The translations under genes and the position numbers were made by a program. The notes under the pieces are model-generated. The model saw only the letters and a program-made list of their open reading frames with translations, was not told the DNA's origin and did not search any database. Shown piece by piece: positions 9,254-18,547 of a stretch of DNA of 64,000 nt; within the stretch, counting starts at the first letter, position 1; each line of letters starts with the position of its first letter. Location of the stretch: NCBI RefSeq assembly GCF_017565645.3, contig NZ_CP086136.1, positions 8,415,501 through 8,479,500 on the forward strand, given 5' to 3'. This DNA comes from Bradyrhizobium barranii subsp. barranii. GTDB taxonomy: Bacteria; Pseudomonadota; Alphaproteobacteria; Rhizobiales; Xanthobacteraceae.

Positions 9254-10945
9254 TCAGGCCCAGTACCATTCGCGGATGTTCCAGCAATTGATCGAGGTGT
9301 TGATGTTGGGGCGGAAGCCTTGCAGCCCCTCCTTCACGCCCTCGGCGATAAAACCCTGGAACAGCGGCAGGATGGCGAGGTCGTTGCGGATCAGCTTCTG
9401 CAGATCGCCATAGGTCGCCTTGCGCTGGGCGAGATCGAACTGCTTGGCGCCCTCGGCGAGCAGACGATCGGCCTCGGCGCTGTTGTACTGATAGGTGTTG
9501 AAGCCACGGCCGCCCTTGGCAGGGATAGCGCCGGAGCCGAAGCGCGGCGTCACGTCGGGGTCGCTGCCGAGCATGAAGTTCACGGACACCAGCACCGAAT
9601 TGAACTTCGACTGCTGCCAGAAATCGCCCCAGATCACGGCGGCCGGCATGTTGTTGACCCGCATCGCCGCGCCGATCGCGCGCCAGTCCTGGATCAGGAG
9701 CTGCTGGGTCTGCTCGCGCACCGCATTGCCCGACGTCGTCGAGTTGGTGAATTCGAGCTTGACCCCACCCTTCTCGCGGATGCCGCCGGAGCCGCGGGTC
9801 CATCCGGCCGCGTCGAGCAGCGCGTTGGCCTTGGCCGGATCGTATTTGTGTTGCGGCAGGCCCTGCTGGAACGACCAGGCCTGTTGCGGCACGAAGCTCT
9901 CGGTCTGGGTCGGCAGGCCGTAGTTCAGCGCATCGATGATCGCCTGCTTGTTGATGGCAAGGTAGAGCGCCTCGCGCACCGCGCGATCGGCGAAGGGGCC
10001 GAATTCGAGATTGGGCGCGACGTGCTCCACCGACGAGGTCGCGGAGACGAAGATCTTGCGGCCCTTCAGCGTCTTCGCCTCCTGCACGAAGTTCGGCAAG
10101 ATGCCTTGCAGGCCGGTGTAGTCGACCTGCCCCGTGCGGAACTGGGTGTAGAGGACGGTGAGATCGGGAATGTATTTGAAGACCACGCGTTCGACGTAAG
10201 GTCCTTTGCCGTGATAGCCGGCGTGGGCATTCAATTGAATGTGGTCGCCGGGCACGCGCTCGCCCCAGCGGAACGGCCCGGTGCCGACAGGCGCATTGTG
10301 GAACGGCGAGGCGTTCGGATCCGACAGCTTCTCCAGGATGTGCTTCGGCACGATGAAGGTGAGCGACAGGATCGACATATAGGGCGAATAGGGAGCCTCC
10401 ATCCGCCAGTGGATCTCGTCGGGCGCGACGACCTTGATGTCCTTGACGAGGTTGTGGCCGACGCGGTTGCGGACGCGGAAGTCGGGATTGTTGATCAGGT
10501 CCAGCGAGAACTTCACGTCCTCGGCCGTGAACGGCGTGCCGTCATGCCATTTCACGTCGCTGCGCAGCTTGATTTTCCAGGTCAGGCCGTCGGCCGACAG
10601 GCCGCCGTTCTCGACGGTCGGGACTTCGCGCGCGAGATCAGGGACGAACTTGCCGTCGGGTTCGATGAACCAGAGCGGCGAGAATACCTGCCACCAGATG
10701 CCCTGATCGACCTCGATCCCCGGCATCAGCGGATGGAAGACGGTCGGCTCCTGCGACAGCGCCGCAATCACCTGCCCGCGCGGCTTGTCCGGCGGATTGG
10801 TCGGGCGTTCGCTCTGCGCAAAGGCGTCGCCTGCAAGGGTCCATCCCGCTGCGGCGCCTGCGCCGAGCTGGAAAAATTGTCGGCGATTTGGAATGCCGAG
10901 ATGACGCAGTCCGCCAACGCCGAACTTGCCGGTGCTGTCTGCCAT
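9254..10945 (-). CDS. peptide-type ABC transporter substrate-binding protein (family 5), Tat-type signal
   Basis: 563 residues from ATG 10945, chosen because GGAGA stands eight bases upstream and because it gives a proper export signal: NRRQFFQL at 20-27, a hydrophobic stretch, and AFA at 41-43 as the probable cleavage site. The twin arginine suggests Tat export. The mature protein matches the SBP family 5 (DppA/OppA) layout, with the conserved DVKWHDGTPFTAEDVKFS block. It is the first gene of the transporter operon and defines its substrate. The frame is open further upstream to 11074 but that region holds the promoter and has no signal. Confidence 0.92.
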   Translation of the reverse strand: MADSTGKFGVGGLRHLGIPNRRQFFQLGAGAAAGWTLAGDAFAQSERPTNPPDKPRGQVIAALSQEPTVFHPLMPGIEVDQGIWWQVFSPLWFIEPDGKFVPDLAREVPTVENGGLSADGLTWKIKLRSDVKWHDGTPFTAEDVKFSLDLINNPDFRVRNRVGHNLVKDIKVVAPDEIHWRMEAPYSPYMSILSLTFIVPKHILEKLSDPNASPFHNAPVGTGPFRWGERVPGDHIQLNAHAGYHGKGPYVERVVFKYIPDLTVLYTQFRTGQVDYTGLQGILPNFVQEAKTLKGRKIFVSATSSVEHVAPNLEFGPFADRAVREALYLAINKQAIIDALNYGLPTQTESFVPQQAWSFQQGLPQHKYDPAKANALLDAAGWTRGSGGIREKGGVKLEFTNSTTSGNAVREQTQQLLIQDWRAIGAAMRVNNMPAAVIWGDFWQQSKFNSVLVSVNFMLGSDPDVTPRFGSGAIPAKGGRGFNTYQYNSAEADRLLAEGAKQFDLAQRKATYGDLQKLIRNDLAILPLFQGFIAEGVKEGLQGFRPNINTSINCWNIREWYWA

Positions 10946-11015
10946 GACCAGTCTCCGTTCCCGCACACGGCACCGTCTCCCGCGCCCCCGAGACCCGGCA
11001 AAGGGACAGGAGTGG

Positions 11016-11044
11016 ACTTTAGTGCTTCTAAATTTTTCAGTCAA
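11016..11044 (-). promoter_or_regulatory. candidate sigma70-type promoter of the ABC transporter operon
   Basis: Reading on the minus strand, TTGACT (11044-11039) and TAAAGT (11021-11016) are separated by 17 bases in an unusually AT-rich patch of the divergent intergenic region. A short inverted repeat, TTTAG-N5-CTAAA, overlaps the -10 side and could be an operator for the divergent XRE-cupin regulator. The -10 matches the consensus at only 4 of 6 positions. Confidence 0.4.
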
Positions 11045-11148
11045 AAGTTCATCATGACTAAATACAGCTGTCAATCACATTGCTAGGATGCGCGACCTTT
11101 TCACGCCGCCGGCCATTCCGGCGGCCAGGCAATGCATGGGAGAGCGAC

Positions 11149-11781
11149 ATGGATGGTCGCGGCGAGACCAACAGCCCGAAAGACGCCCCGGCGATCGAGG
11201 CTGACGATGCGGTCGACCAGCGGCTCGGCGAAACCGTGCGGCTGCTGCGGCAGCGCGCCGGCCTCTCGATCCAGGACGTCGCCACCAAGACCGGGCTCTC
11301 CAACGGCATGATCAGCCAGCTCGAACGCGCGCGTGCCATGCCGTCGATACGGACGCTGCGCCTGCTCAGCATCGCGCTCGACGTGCCCATCTCCTATTTC
11401 TTCGAGACCACCGATCCTGCCGACGTGCAGCGCTACATCGTGCGCAAGAACAGCCGGCGCCTGCTGCGGCTCACCGCCAGCGGCGTCGTCAAGGAAGCGC
11501 TGACGCCGGAGGACAAGGGCCAGCTCGAACTCTACGAGCTCACGCTCAACCCCGGCGCCTCGTCCGGCACCGACTTCTTGCAGCACACCGGCGAGAAGGC
11601 CGGGTACATCCTGTCCGGCAGCCTGCGGCTGTGGCTCGACAACCAGGCTCATCTGCTCGAGGCCGGCGACAGTTTCCGCTTTCCGAGCATCGTGCCGCAC
11701 ATGTTCGACAACCCGACCCAGCAGGCCGCACGTGTGATCTGGGTCACGACGCTGCGCCAGACCGACTCGCCGGCAGGTTGA
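11149..11781 (+). CDS. XRE-cupin transcriptional regulator
   Basis: 210 residues from ATG 11149, supported by GGGAGAG just upstream. Residues about 25-80 are an XRE helix-turn-helix (LSIQDVATKTGLSNGMISQL) and residues about 135-200 a cupin barrel (TGEKAGYILSGSLRLWLDN and EAGDSFRFPSIVPHMF), the layout of the PuuR/SutR-like group that senses small metabolites. It is divergent from the ABC/oxidoreductase operon with about 200 bases between the starts, so it very likely controls that operon and perhaps itself. The ligand is presumably the imported compound or its breakdown product (inference). Confidence 0.9.
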   Translation: MDGRGETNSPKDAPAIEADDAVDQRLGETVRLLRQRAGLSIQDVATKTGLSNGMISQLERARAMPSIRTLRLLSIALDVPISYFFETTDPADVQRYIVRKNSRRLLRLTASGVVKEALTPEDKGQLELYELTLNPGASSGTDFLQHTGEKAGYILSGSLRLWLDNQAHLLEAGDSFRFPSIVPHMFDNPTQQAARVIWVTTLRQTDSPAG

Positions 11782-11915
11782 GCGCGAGGAACGCCGGCGC
11801 CCCACCGGAAATTGCCCCTCGACGCAGGCCCGCGGAGCCTGTAGCTGACGTGAAGCCGGAGCAATCTACAGCGCGAACGCGAGGGTCCCGCGATTGACGT
11901 CGCTGGTGTGAGACC

Positions 11916-13777
11916 ATGAAACTCAGACCGCTTCTGACACTCGCGATGGCCGCGCAGGTCGCCGTGACCGCCGCGGCCCTCCTCGCCTCCTATGCCGCGA
12001 CCGGGACCGGGACCGGGTTCGGCTTGGCCCAAGTCGTCGTCTTGCTGGCAAGCGGCGCCGTCGCGGTCCTGCTCGCACGGCTGTGCACGCGCGCGATCGA
12101 AACGGCGCAGGACAAACGCGCTGCCGCGCAACTGGCCGAGCAGGCCCAGGCCGGCGCACAGATGACCCAGGCCGTCATCAAGACCGCGCTCGACGCCTTC
12201 GTTCAGACCGATGCGAACGGCATCGTCCTGGAGTGGAGTGTCCAGGCCGAGGCCCTGACCGGATGGACCCGCAAGGAGGCGCTCGGCGCCGACGTCGTCA
12301 ACCTCCTCATCGCCGAGCCGCTCCGCGACGGCTTCAGGCAACGCATGATGCGGCTTTTGCCGGAACTGTCGGATACGCCGATCGGCATCCGGTTCGAAGC
12401 GACGCTGCTGCACCGGAACGGCGACCAGATCCTGATCGAGGCGTCGAGCACGGCGCTCCAGCTCGGCGGGCGCACCATCATCAACAATTTCGTCAAGGAC
12501 GTCACCCAGAAGCGCGCCGCCGAGGAGCAACTGATCCAGGCCCAGAAGATGGAGGCGGTCGGCCAGCTCACCGGCGGCATCGCGCACGAATTCAACAACA
12601 TGCTCACCGTGATCACGGGCACGATCGAGATCCTCGCCGACGCCGTGAAGGACGACCCGCCGCTTGCGACCATCACCAAGCTGATCAGCGAAGCGGCCGA
12701 TCGCGGCGCCGCGCTGACGTCGAGCCTGTTGTCCTTTGCCCGCAAGCAGGCGCTCCAGCCGGCCGAGATCGACGTCAACGAGCTGCTCGAAGAGGTGGCA
12801 AAGCTGCTGCTGGCGACCTTCGACAAGACGATCGAGATCGTGTCCAGGCTTGACCGCAACGTCTGGCTGGCTTTCGCCGACCGCGGCCAACTGAGCGCGG
12901 CGCTGCTCAACCTCGCGATCAACGCACGCGACGCGATGCAGGTGGCGGCAAGCTCACGCTGACGACACGCAACGTGGTGTTCGGCGTGCGCGAGGCCGTC
13001 GCGGTGGGCGCCGGCTATGCCGGCGACTATGTCGAGATCGAGATCGCCGATACCGGCACGGGTATTCCGCAAGCCATTCTCGAACGCATCTTCGATCCGT
13101 TCTTCTCGACCAAGGATGTCGGCAAGGGCACCGGGCTCGGCCTCAGCATGGTGTTCGGCTTCGTCAAGCAGTCCGGCGGCGGCATCAAGGTCACGTCCGA
13201 AGAAGGCCGCGGCACGATTTTCACGATCTACCTGCCGAAGGCCGATACCAGCACGCTCCGTCCGGCCGGCTATGACGAGCGCAAGGTGGTGGGCGGGACG
13301 GAAACCATCCTTTGCGTCGAGGACGATCGCGACGTCCGCCAATATGTCACCGTCCAGCTCGAAAGCCTCGGCTACAGGGTCATCTCCGCTGCCAACGCGA
13401 CCGAAGCGCTCGCCATCGTGGCCGAAGGCACGCCGTTCGATCTGCTCTTCACCGACATCGTGATGGCCGGCGGCGTCAACGGACGCGAGCTCGCCGAACA
13501 GATGGTGGCTGCGCGGCCCTCGCTGCGGGTGCTGTTCACGTCGGGTTATGCCTACGATTCGCTGCACGCGCAGGGACGCGCCACCATGGGCGCGCCGCTG
13601 CTGGCAAAGCCGTACCGAAAGGCCGAGCTCGCGCGCATGCTGCGCCGCTCCCTCGACACCGCCGTCGACGCAGCGGGCGATCCGATCCCGACGCCGTACT
13701 CGGTGCAGGCGGATGTCGAGGGCTTTTTGCGCCGGCAGGCGGCTGAAGACAGCGGCGCGACGCGATCGCGAAAATAG
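11916..13777 (+). pseudogene. hybrid sensor histidine kinase (PAS-HisKA-HATPase-REC), interrupted by a single-base frameshift
   Basis: Two frames, 11916-12962 and about 12963-13777, form one protein of 620 residues if a single base is restored near 12943. Frame 1 has two N-terminal membrane segments (about 7-27 and 37-57), a PAS domain (about 80-205) and the phospho-accepting His in IAHEFNNML (H224), ending at the N box (LLNLAINARDAM). Frame 2 begins in the same ATPase domain, with DTGTGIP and GTGLGLSMVFG, then a response-receiver domain with LCVEDDRD and the acceptor Asp in LFTDIVMAGG. In related kinases the junction reads AINARDAMPxGG; here ATGCAGGTGGCGG lacks one base (ATG CCA GGT GGC expected). 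As written, the kinase loses most of its ATP site. Either a real lesion or a sequencing error. Confidence 0.85.
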
Positions 13778-13788
13778 GCGTCTGCCGC

Positions 13789-14814
13789 CTAGCTCATCCT
13801 TCGCCGCAGCGTTGCCGACGGCGTCTCGCCGAATTTTTCGCGGTAGGCACCCGCCATGCGGCCGAGATGGGTGAAGCCGAGATCGAAGGCGATCTCGGTG
13901 ATGGAGACATCCGGCGAAGCCTGCGCGAGCCGGGCGTGCAGAGCAGCGAGGCGCATGTCGAGCAGCATCTCCGAGATCGACACGCCGAAGTGGCGGCGGA
14001 AGCCGAGCTGGAGCGCGCGGACGCCGATCCCGGACGCGCAGGCGAGCTGCGCGAGGTCGAGCGGCTCACCGGCATTTTCCGCAAGATGGTCCCGCGCGGC
14101 GCGGAGTGCACGCGGCAGACGCTCGGCTTGCCCCGAGAACCTCCTGATGGCATCCGACAGGCCATGGCGCTGGCCATTGAGGAGATGATCGAGCAGCACC
14201 TCGCGCCAATCGGCCATTGCGACCGGTGAAAGTCTGCCGGACGGCCCGAGACGCTCGGCGAGCAGCATCAGCTTGGCAAGGCTGGTCCTCAGGGCCTGCC
14301 CCGCCGGTGCGTCCAGGTCGATCGCGGCATCAAACTCGACTGGGCCGGCCGCCCTGCCCGACAGCGACGCAGCGCGTTGCTCGACCATGCGACGGTCGAG
14401 CAGCAGGATCGCCTGCGCACAGTCGCTCCACATCATCCGGGTCGGGATGGTCGGCGACAGCAGCGACGCCGTCCGGCCCGGCGCGACATCGATTTCGCTG
14501 AGGCCAGCGCGAATGCGGGCGGTGCCAGTGAGCGGGACCTGTACCAGGAAGAAGCGCTCGAGGCAGCCGGGATCGATGCTCACCGACCCGCCATAGGCGA
14601 CATAGTTGATGGAGAAGCCGTCGAACGCCGCACAATTGTGCCGGGCGGAGAAGCCGGGCCCTCGCGGCCGTACCGGCTTGAGATCGTGCGGGCAGAAGAT
14701 GCGTCCGATCTGCTCTGCCGCTTCGTCGACATCGTCCGTGGTGACGCGGGCGAAGTCCGCAAGCCGTTCGGCTTCGGACCGCCGCGTGCTCATTTCCAGC
14801 TCGGCTGCGGACAT
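13789..14814 (-). CDS. AraC family transcriptional regulator
   Basis: 341 residues. The N-terminal part (about 40-200) resembles the AraC-binding-like domain found in regulators of aromatic dioxygenase genes (VSIDPGCLERFFLVQVPLTG). The C-terminal part (about 235-335) holds the two helix-turn-helix units, LDLAQLACASGIGVRALQLG and VSITEIAFDLGFTHLGRMAG. It is convergent with the histidine kinase (11 bases apart) and divergent from the cupin/monooxygenase pair at 15002, which it probably regulates. A second in-frame ATG at 14793 is also possible. The effector is unknown. Confidence 0.87.
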   Translation of the reverse strand: MSAAELEMSTRRSEAERLADFARVTTDDVDEAAEQIGRIFCPHDLKPVRPRGPGFSARHNCAAFDGFSINYVAYGGSVSIDPGCLERFFLVQVPLTGTARIRAGLSEIDVAPGRTASLLSPTIPTRMMWSDCAQAILLLDRRMVEQRAASLSGRAAGPVEFDAAIDLDAPAGQALRTSLAKLMLLAERLGPSGRLSPVAMADWREVLLDHLLNGQRHGLSDAIRRFSGQAERLPRALRAARDHLAENAGEPLDLAQLACASGIGVRALQLGFRRHFGVSISEMLLDMRLAALHARLAQASPDVSITEIAFDLGFTHLGRMAGAYREKFGETPSATLRRRMS

Positions 14815-15001
14815 CGTCGACCACGCCTCGGGTCACGGAGTTGCTTTAAGCCTATAATAGTTCCCGGGGCGCGAAAAGAGCCGCATCGCAAAATCGTCGT
14901 GCTGCATGGCAAAAGCTCCATCCGGATTCGTTTAGCGGATAGACAGGCAACCGGTCGCCGGCCGAAGCTCCATCCTCGCCGGAATCCATGAGGAGTGAGC
15001 C

Positions 15002-15451
15002 ATGACTGCACTCGAAAAGGGCATAACCGCTGTTGGCACGGGCTATGGCGGCAAGAGCTGGAACATCCTTGGCCAGGTTTATTTCCCCAAGGCCGTCACA
15101 GATTCCACCTTCGCGTTCGAGACCAACAGCGAGCCCGGCCAGTTCGTGCCGGTGCACATCCATCCGACCCAGGACGAGTTCATCCTGGTCCAGGAAGGCA
15201 CGCTCGACCTCAAGCTCGACGGCCAATGGGTCAAGGCCCATGCCGGGGATCTCGTGCGCATGCCGCGCGGCATCCCGCACGGCTATTTCAACAAGTCCGA
15301 CAAGCCATGCCGCGCGCTGTTCTGGGTCTCGCCGATGCAGAAGCTGGAGGCGCTGTTCAACCAGCTCCACAATCTGACCGACCCCGCCGAGGTCGTGCGC
15401 ATCTCGGCGCTGCACGAGGTCGACTTCCTGCCGCCCGAGGCCAACGACTAG
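15002..15451 (+). CDS. cupin-domain protein (quercetin-dioxygenase-like fold)
   Basis: 149 residues, a single small beta-barrel. The metal site is intact: HIHPTQDE gives H52, H54 and E59, and PRGIPHGYF gives H93, the 3-His/1-Glu pattern of metal-dependent cupin dioxygenases. ATG 15002 follows GAGGAG seven bases upstream. A TATAAT hexamer at 14853-14858 could be the -10 of its promoter. The gene precedes a flavin monooxygenase by about 107 bases on the same strand and lies opposite an AraC regulator, so the three may form one oxidative catabolic unit. Substrate not deducible. Confidence 0.8.
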   Translation: MTALEKGITAVGTGYGGKSWNILGQVYFPKAVTDSTFAFETNSEPGQFVPVHIHPTQDEFILVQEGTLDLKLDGQWVKAHAGDLVRMPRGIPHGYFNKSDKPCRALFWVSPMQKLEALFNQLHNLTDPAEVVRISALHEVDFLPPEAND

Positions 15452-15558
15452 GCGGCCAGCCTTCTCGTCCAGCTTCATCTGCTTGCGAGTCCACCGGTCG
15501 CGCATCGCGGCCGAGCGTGGTCGCTTGCGACCGAAACACATTGATTGCGAGGAATCTC

Positions 15559-17052
15559 ATGGTGAACCCCAAGCATGTCTGCGTGATCGGCGCCGGCGTC
15601 TCCGGCCTCGCCGCCGCAAAGGCGTTCTCGAACCACGGCCACCGCGTCACCATCGTCGAGCGCAGTGCCGATCTCGGCGGCGTCTGGGAGCCCGCGCGCT
15701 CCTATCCTGACGTGCAGACCCAGAGCCCGAAGGAGCTCTACCGCTACACCGATCGCGCCATGCCGGACAGTTATCCGGAATGGCCGACCGGGCCGCAGGT
15801 CCATGCTTATCTCTGCGACTATGCGAAAAACTTTGGCCTCGACCGCATGCTGCGCCTCAACACTGGGGTCGCCGGCATGGAGCGCCGCGCCGATGGCAAA
15901 CCGGGCTGGACGCTCACGCTATCAAGCAAGGACGGCGCGACCACGAACGAGAATTTCGATTTCGTCGCGGTCTGCACCGGGCAGTTCAACGAGCCGCGCG
16001 AGCTGCATTGCCCGGGCGAGGACGGCTTTCTGGCGCAGGGCGGCCAGATCCTGCATTCGTCGACATACAGCGATCCGACGCTGGCGAAAGGGCGGCGCGT
16101 CGTCGTGCTCGGCGGCTCGAAGTCCGCGACCGACATCGCCGTGAACGCGGTGAAATCGGGCGCGCGCGAGGTCACCATCGTGATGCGCGAGCCGGTGTGG
16201 CGCATCCCCTATTTCATCGGCGGGCTCGTGAACTTCAAGCGCATCCTCTACATCCGCGCGCAGGAGGAGATGTTTCCGGGCTGGGGCGCGAGCTCCATGG
16301 CACGGCTCGCGCACCGCATCGCCGCGCCGCTGATCTGGGCGAACTGGCGCGGACTGGAGAGCCTGTTGAAGGCACAGCTCAAGCTGAACCGCTGCAAGAT
16401 GGTGCCGAAGGAGCGGATCGAGGACGGCGTCAACTGCTCGGTGCCGATCGCAACGCCGGACTTCTACCCGATGGTCGCCGACGGCCGCATCAAGGCGGTG
16501 TTCGGCAGCTTCGATCACTATGAAGGCGACAGCATCGTGATGAGCGGCGGCGAGCGCGTCGCGGCCGACGTCGCTGTGCTCGCGATCGGCTACAAGCTCG
16601 GCGTGCCGTTCCTGCCCGAGGCCTATCGGCAGAAACTTGTCGATGCGGACGGGCAGTACCGGCTCTACCGCCTGATCGCCAACCCTGATCTGCCGGAGAT
16701 GGGCTTCGTCGGCTTCAACTCGTCGTTCTGCACCGTGCTCTGTGCCGACCTCGCGGCGAACTGGCTGGTTCGCTATGCCGACGGACAGCTCGCGAACCAG
16801 CCGACAGCGCAAGCGATGCGCGACAATGTCGAGATGATGCTGCACTTCAAGCGGGTCGAACGGCCGGCTGCCGGCGTCTATGGCGGCCTCTGCGTCGCGC
16901 CCTATCACTATCGCCATTTCGACGAGCTCATGGCCGATATCGGCGCCAAGAACCAGAAACGCGGCGGGCTCGCCGGACACTTCCAGCCGCCGGATGCGGA
17001 TGCCTATGCGAAGTTCCTGGCGACGGCGCCGGAGTACCGGGCCACAGCGTAA
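15559..17052 (+). CDS. FAD/NADPH-dependent flavin-containing monooxygenase (Baeyer-Villiger/FMO-like)
   Basis: 497 residues from ATG 15559 (AGGAATCTC just upstream). The FAD site is VIGAGVSGLAAAKAF at about 9-23. The central NADPH site is VVVLGGSKSATDIAV near 180. The segment between them, including SSTYSD before the NADPH site, fits the FMO layout. Such enzymes insert one oxygen atom into ketones, sulfur or nitrogen compounds. The frame extends upstream to 14995 but that would cover the whole cupin gene, so the internal ATG is preferred. It probably belongs with the preceding cupin gene and the divergent AraC regulator. Confidence 0.88.
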   Translation: MVNPKHVCVIGAGVSGLAAAKAFSNHGHRVTIVERSADLGGVWEPARSYPDVQTQSPKELYRYTDRAMPDSYPEWPTGPQVHAYLCDYAKNFGLDRMLRLNTGVAGMERRADGKPGWTLTLSSKDGATTNENFDFVAVCTGQFNEPRELHCPGEDGFLAQGGQILHSSTYSDPTLAKGRRVVVLGGSKSATDIAVNAVKSGAREVTIVMREPVWRIPYFIGGLVNFKRILYIRAQEEMFPGWGASSMARLAHRIAAPLIWANWRGLESLLKAQLKLNRCKMVPKERIEDGVNCSVPIATPDFYPMVADGRIKAVFGSFDHYEGDSIVMSGGERVAADVAVLAIGYKLGVPFLPEAYRQKLVDADGQYRLYRLIANPDLPEMGFVGFNSSFCTVLCADLAANWLVRYADGQLANQPTAQAMRDNVEMMLHFKRVERPAAGVYGGLCVAPYHYRHFDELMADIGAKNQKRGGLAGHFQPPDADAYAKFLATAPEYRATA

Positions 17053-17154
17053 GGTCGGAGAACCCGGACTGTGCGTGATTTGCAACTCGCCAGTCCGCGC
17101 GTTTGATGTTTACGATCCCGTGACCGACGAATCTCCGGCACATGGGAACCGGCC

Positions 17155-18228
17155 ATGGGACGACGATGTCACGCCGCCATAGCCCTGGCGGTGCTTGGGC
17201 TGATCCTCACGACGTTCACAGTCAGCCACGCACAAACGCCTAACGCGAAGCAATCGGAGGCGCTCGCCACCTATGATCGCGCGCTCGGCGATTTCAAATC
17301 CATCCTTGCCGAGCGGCGCCGACAGATCGAGGCGAAGGAGCCGCTGCCGAACCTGCCGGGACAGGCGCTCTATCTGGCACGCGTCGCGGTCATCAGTTCT
17401 TACAAGGATCTCACCGACGCCATGCCGTCGCGAATCGGCAAGCCCAACAAGTTCGAGATACCACCGGCCTATTTCGACGCCGACATCGAGCCGCTGATCG
17501 ACGAATATTCAAAGCTGTTCGACGTCATGGAGGCGCCGCCCGCGGGCGCGCAGAACTCGGCGACGCCGTTCAAGGACGTCGTCGATCTCGCCACAGCGAT
17601 CGCGCGGGCCAAGGGGCTTGCACCAGCTCACGCCGAAGCTGCGGGCCGGATCAGCCTCGGGCTGTTCTTCGCCGAGACCAACGGCAAGCAGAATGTCCGC
17701 AACGGGCGTTCGAACACCTATATGGGCAGCTTCCAGACCGGCCCGTCCGAGGACCGCAACGGCCGCAGGAAATGGGAGGCTATCAAGGGAGACATCGCGG
17801 CAGCCGATCCAGAGCTGAGCGCGCGCGACGACAAGGAAGAGGCACGCGCCCGCGGCACGGACTATCGCTTCAACCACTGGACCAACGTGCGCGACGGCCT
17901 GATGAACGCGCACGCGGAGGTGTTTCGGGAGATCCCGGGAATCGTGAAGACGCTTCCCGATCCGATCGACCAGATGAAGTTGTTCGAACTGATCCAGATC
18001 GTCCCCACCCCGACGCGGTCCGCGCTCAAGTCCGGCGATCTCCTGAATTACAGGGTGTCCAGTCCAACGATTATGAAGCACCTGCGCAACAACAGCATCT
18101 TCGCGTTTGGACAGGCCGACCGGGCGCGCAACTCGGCCAGCTTCCGGGAGATCCTCGCTGCGATGTGGCTGTTCAACCGCAAGTTCGAGCGCGCGATGGT
18201 GAAATATTCGGAGATCAAGGGGCGCTGA
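17155..18228 (+). CDS. secreted protein of unknown function
   Basis: 357 residues with a clear Sec signal (hydrophobic 7-22, probable cleavage after SHA at 26). The mature part is soluble and helical. Around 168-196 it has a run with Glu-174 (FFAETNGK) followed about 17 residues later by MGSFQTG; this spacing recalls the catalytic Glu and GxxQ strand of lysozyme-like transglycosylases, but the rest does not match clearly, so the function is left open. Downstream lies the small cysteine-rich peptide gene after about 190 bases. Conserved-looking composition and the signal peptide support a real gene. Confidence 0.7.
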   Translation: MGRRCHAAIALAVLGLILTTFTVSHAQTPNAKQSEALATYDRALGDFKSILAERRRQIEAKEPLPNLPGQALYLARVAVISSYKDLTDAMPSRIGKPNKFEIPPAYFDADIEPLIDEYSKLFDVMEAPPAGAQNSATPFKDVVDLATAIARAKGLAPAHAEAAGRISLGLFFAETNGKQNVRNGRSNTYMGSFQTGPSEDRNGRRKWEAIKGDIAAADPELSARDDKEEARARGTDYRFNHWTNVRDGLMNAHAEVFREIPGIVKTLPDPIDQMKLFELIQIVPTPTRSALKSGDLLNYRVSSPTIMKHLRNNSIFAFGQADRARNSASFREILAAMWLFNRKFERAMVKYSEIKGR

Positions 18229-18417
18229 GGACATACAGAAGGGCGACGCCCCGCGAGACTCAGCACAATTATAGATAGAGTGTGAGCTAGTTCATATCAG
18301 CGACCCCATGCCGGGCGTAGTTTTGCAAGGAGATGTCTCGCGTCCCGGCGCCAAAGCGTTGCGGGTTTCCGGACGTCAAGCCGAGCGAACATCTGTCAAT
18401 CCATAGGAGGACAGGCC

Positions 18418-18531
18418 ATGAAGTTCGCAGCACTGCTTTTTGTCTTCACTCTCGCCGCACTCACGACGACTGTTCCTGCAGATTCGGCCAACGCGTGCGC
18501 GCGCCCCTGCGGACACTATTGTTGCGGATAA
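18418..18531 (+). CDS. 37-residue secreted cysteine-rich peptide
   Basis: A short gene supported by a perfect AGGAGG eight bases before ATG 18418. The product starts MKFAALLFVFTLAALTTTVP, a Sec signal with cleavage likely near ADSANA, leaving a mature peptide of about a dozen residues containing CARPCGHYCCG, with four cysteines. It ends at TAA 18531, 16 bases before the ATG of the next secreted or anchored protein, so the two are probably co-transcribed. No family is recognised. The size, signal and clustered cysteines suggest a metal-binding or disulfide-bonded extracytoplasmic peptide (inference). Confidence 0.6.
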   Translation: MKFAALLFVFTLAALTTTVPADSANACARPCGHYCCG

Positions 18532-18547
18532 TCGGCGGAGAATTCCA

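Noticed and set aside
8222..11086. 954-codon open frame on the plus strand
   Set aside because: It is the antisense of the permease and substrate-binding protein genes, whose products have clear families; the antisense product is Arg/Ala/Gly/Asp-rich with no domain.
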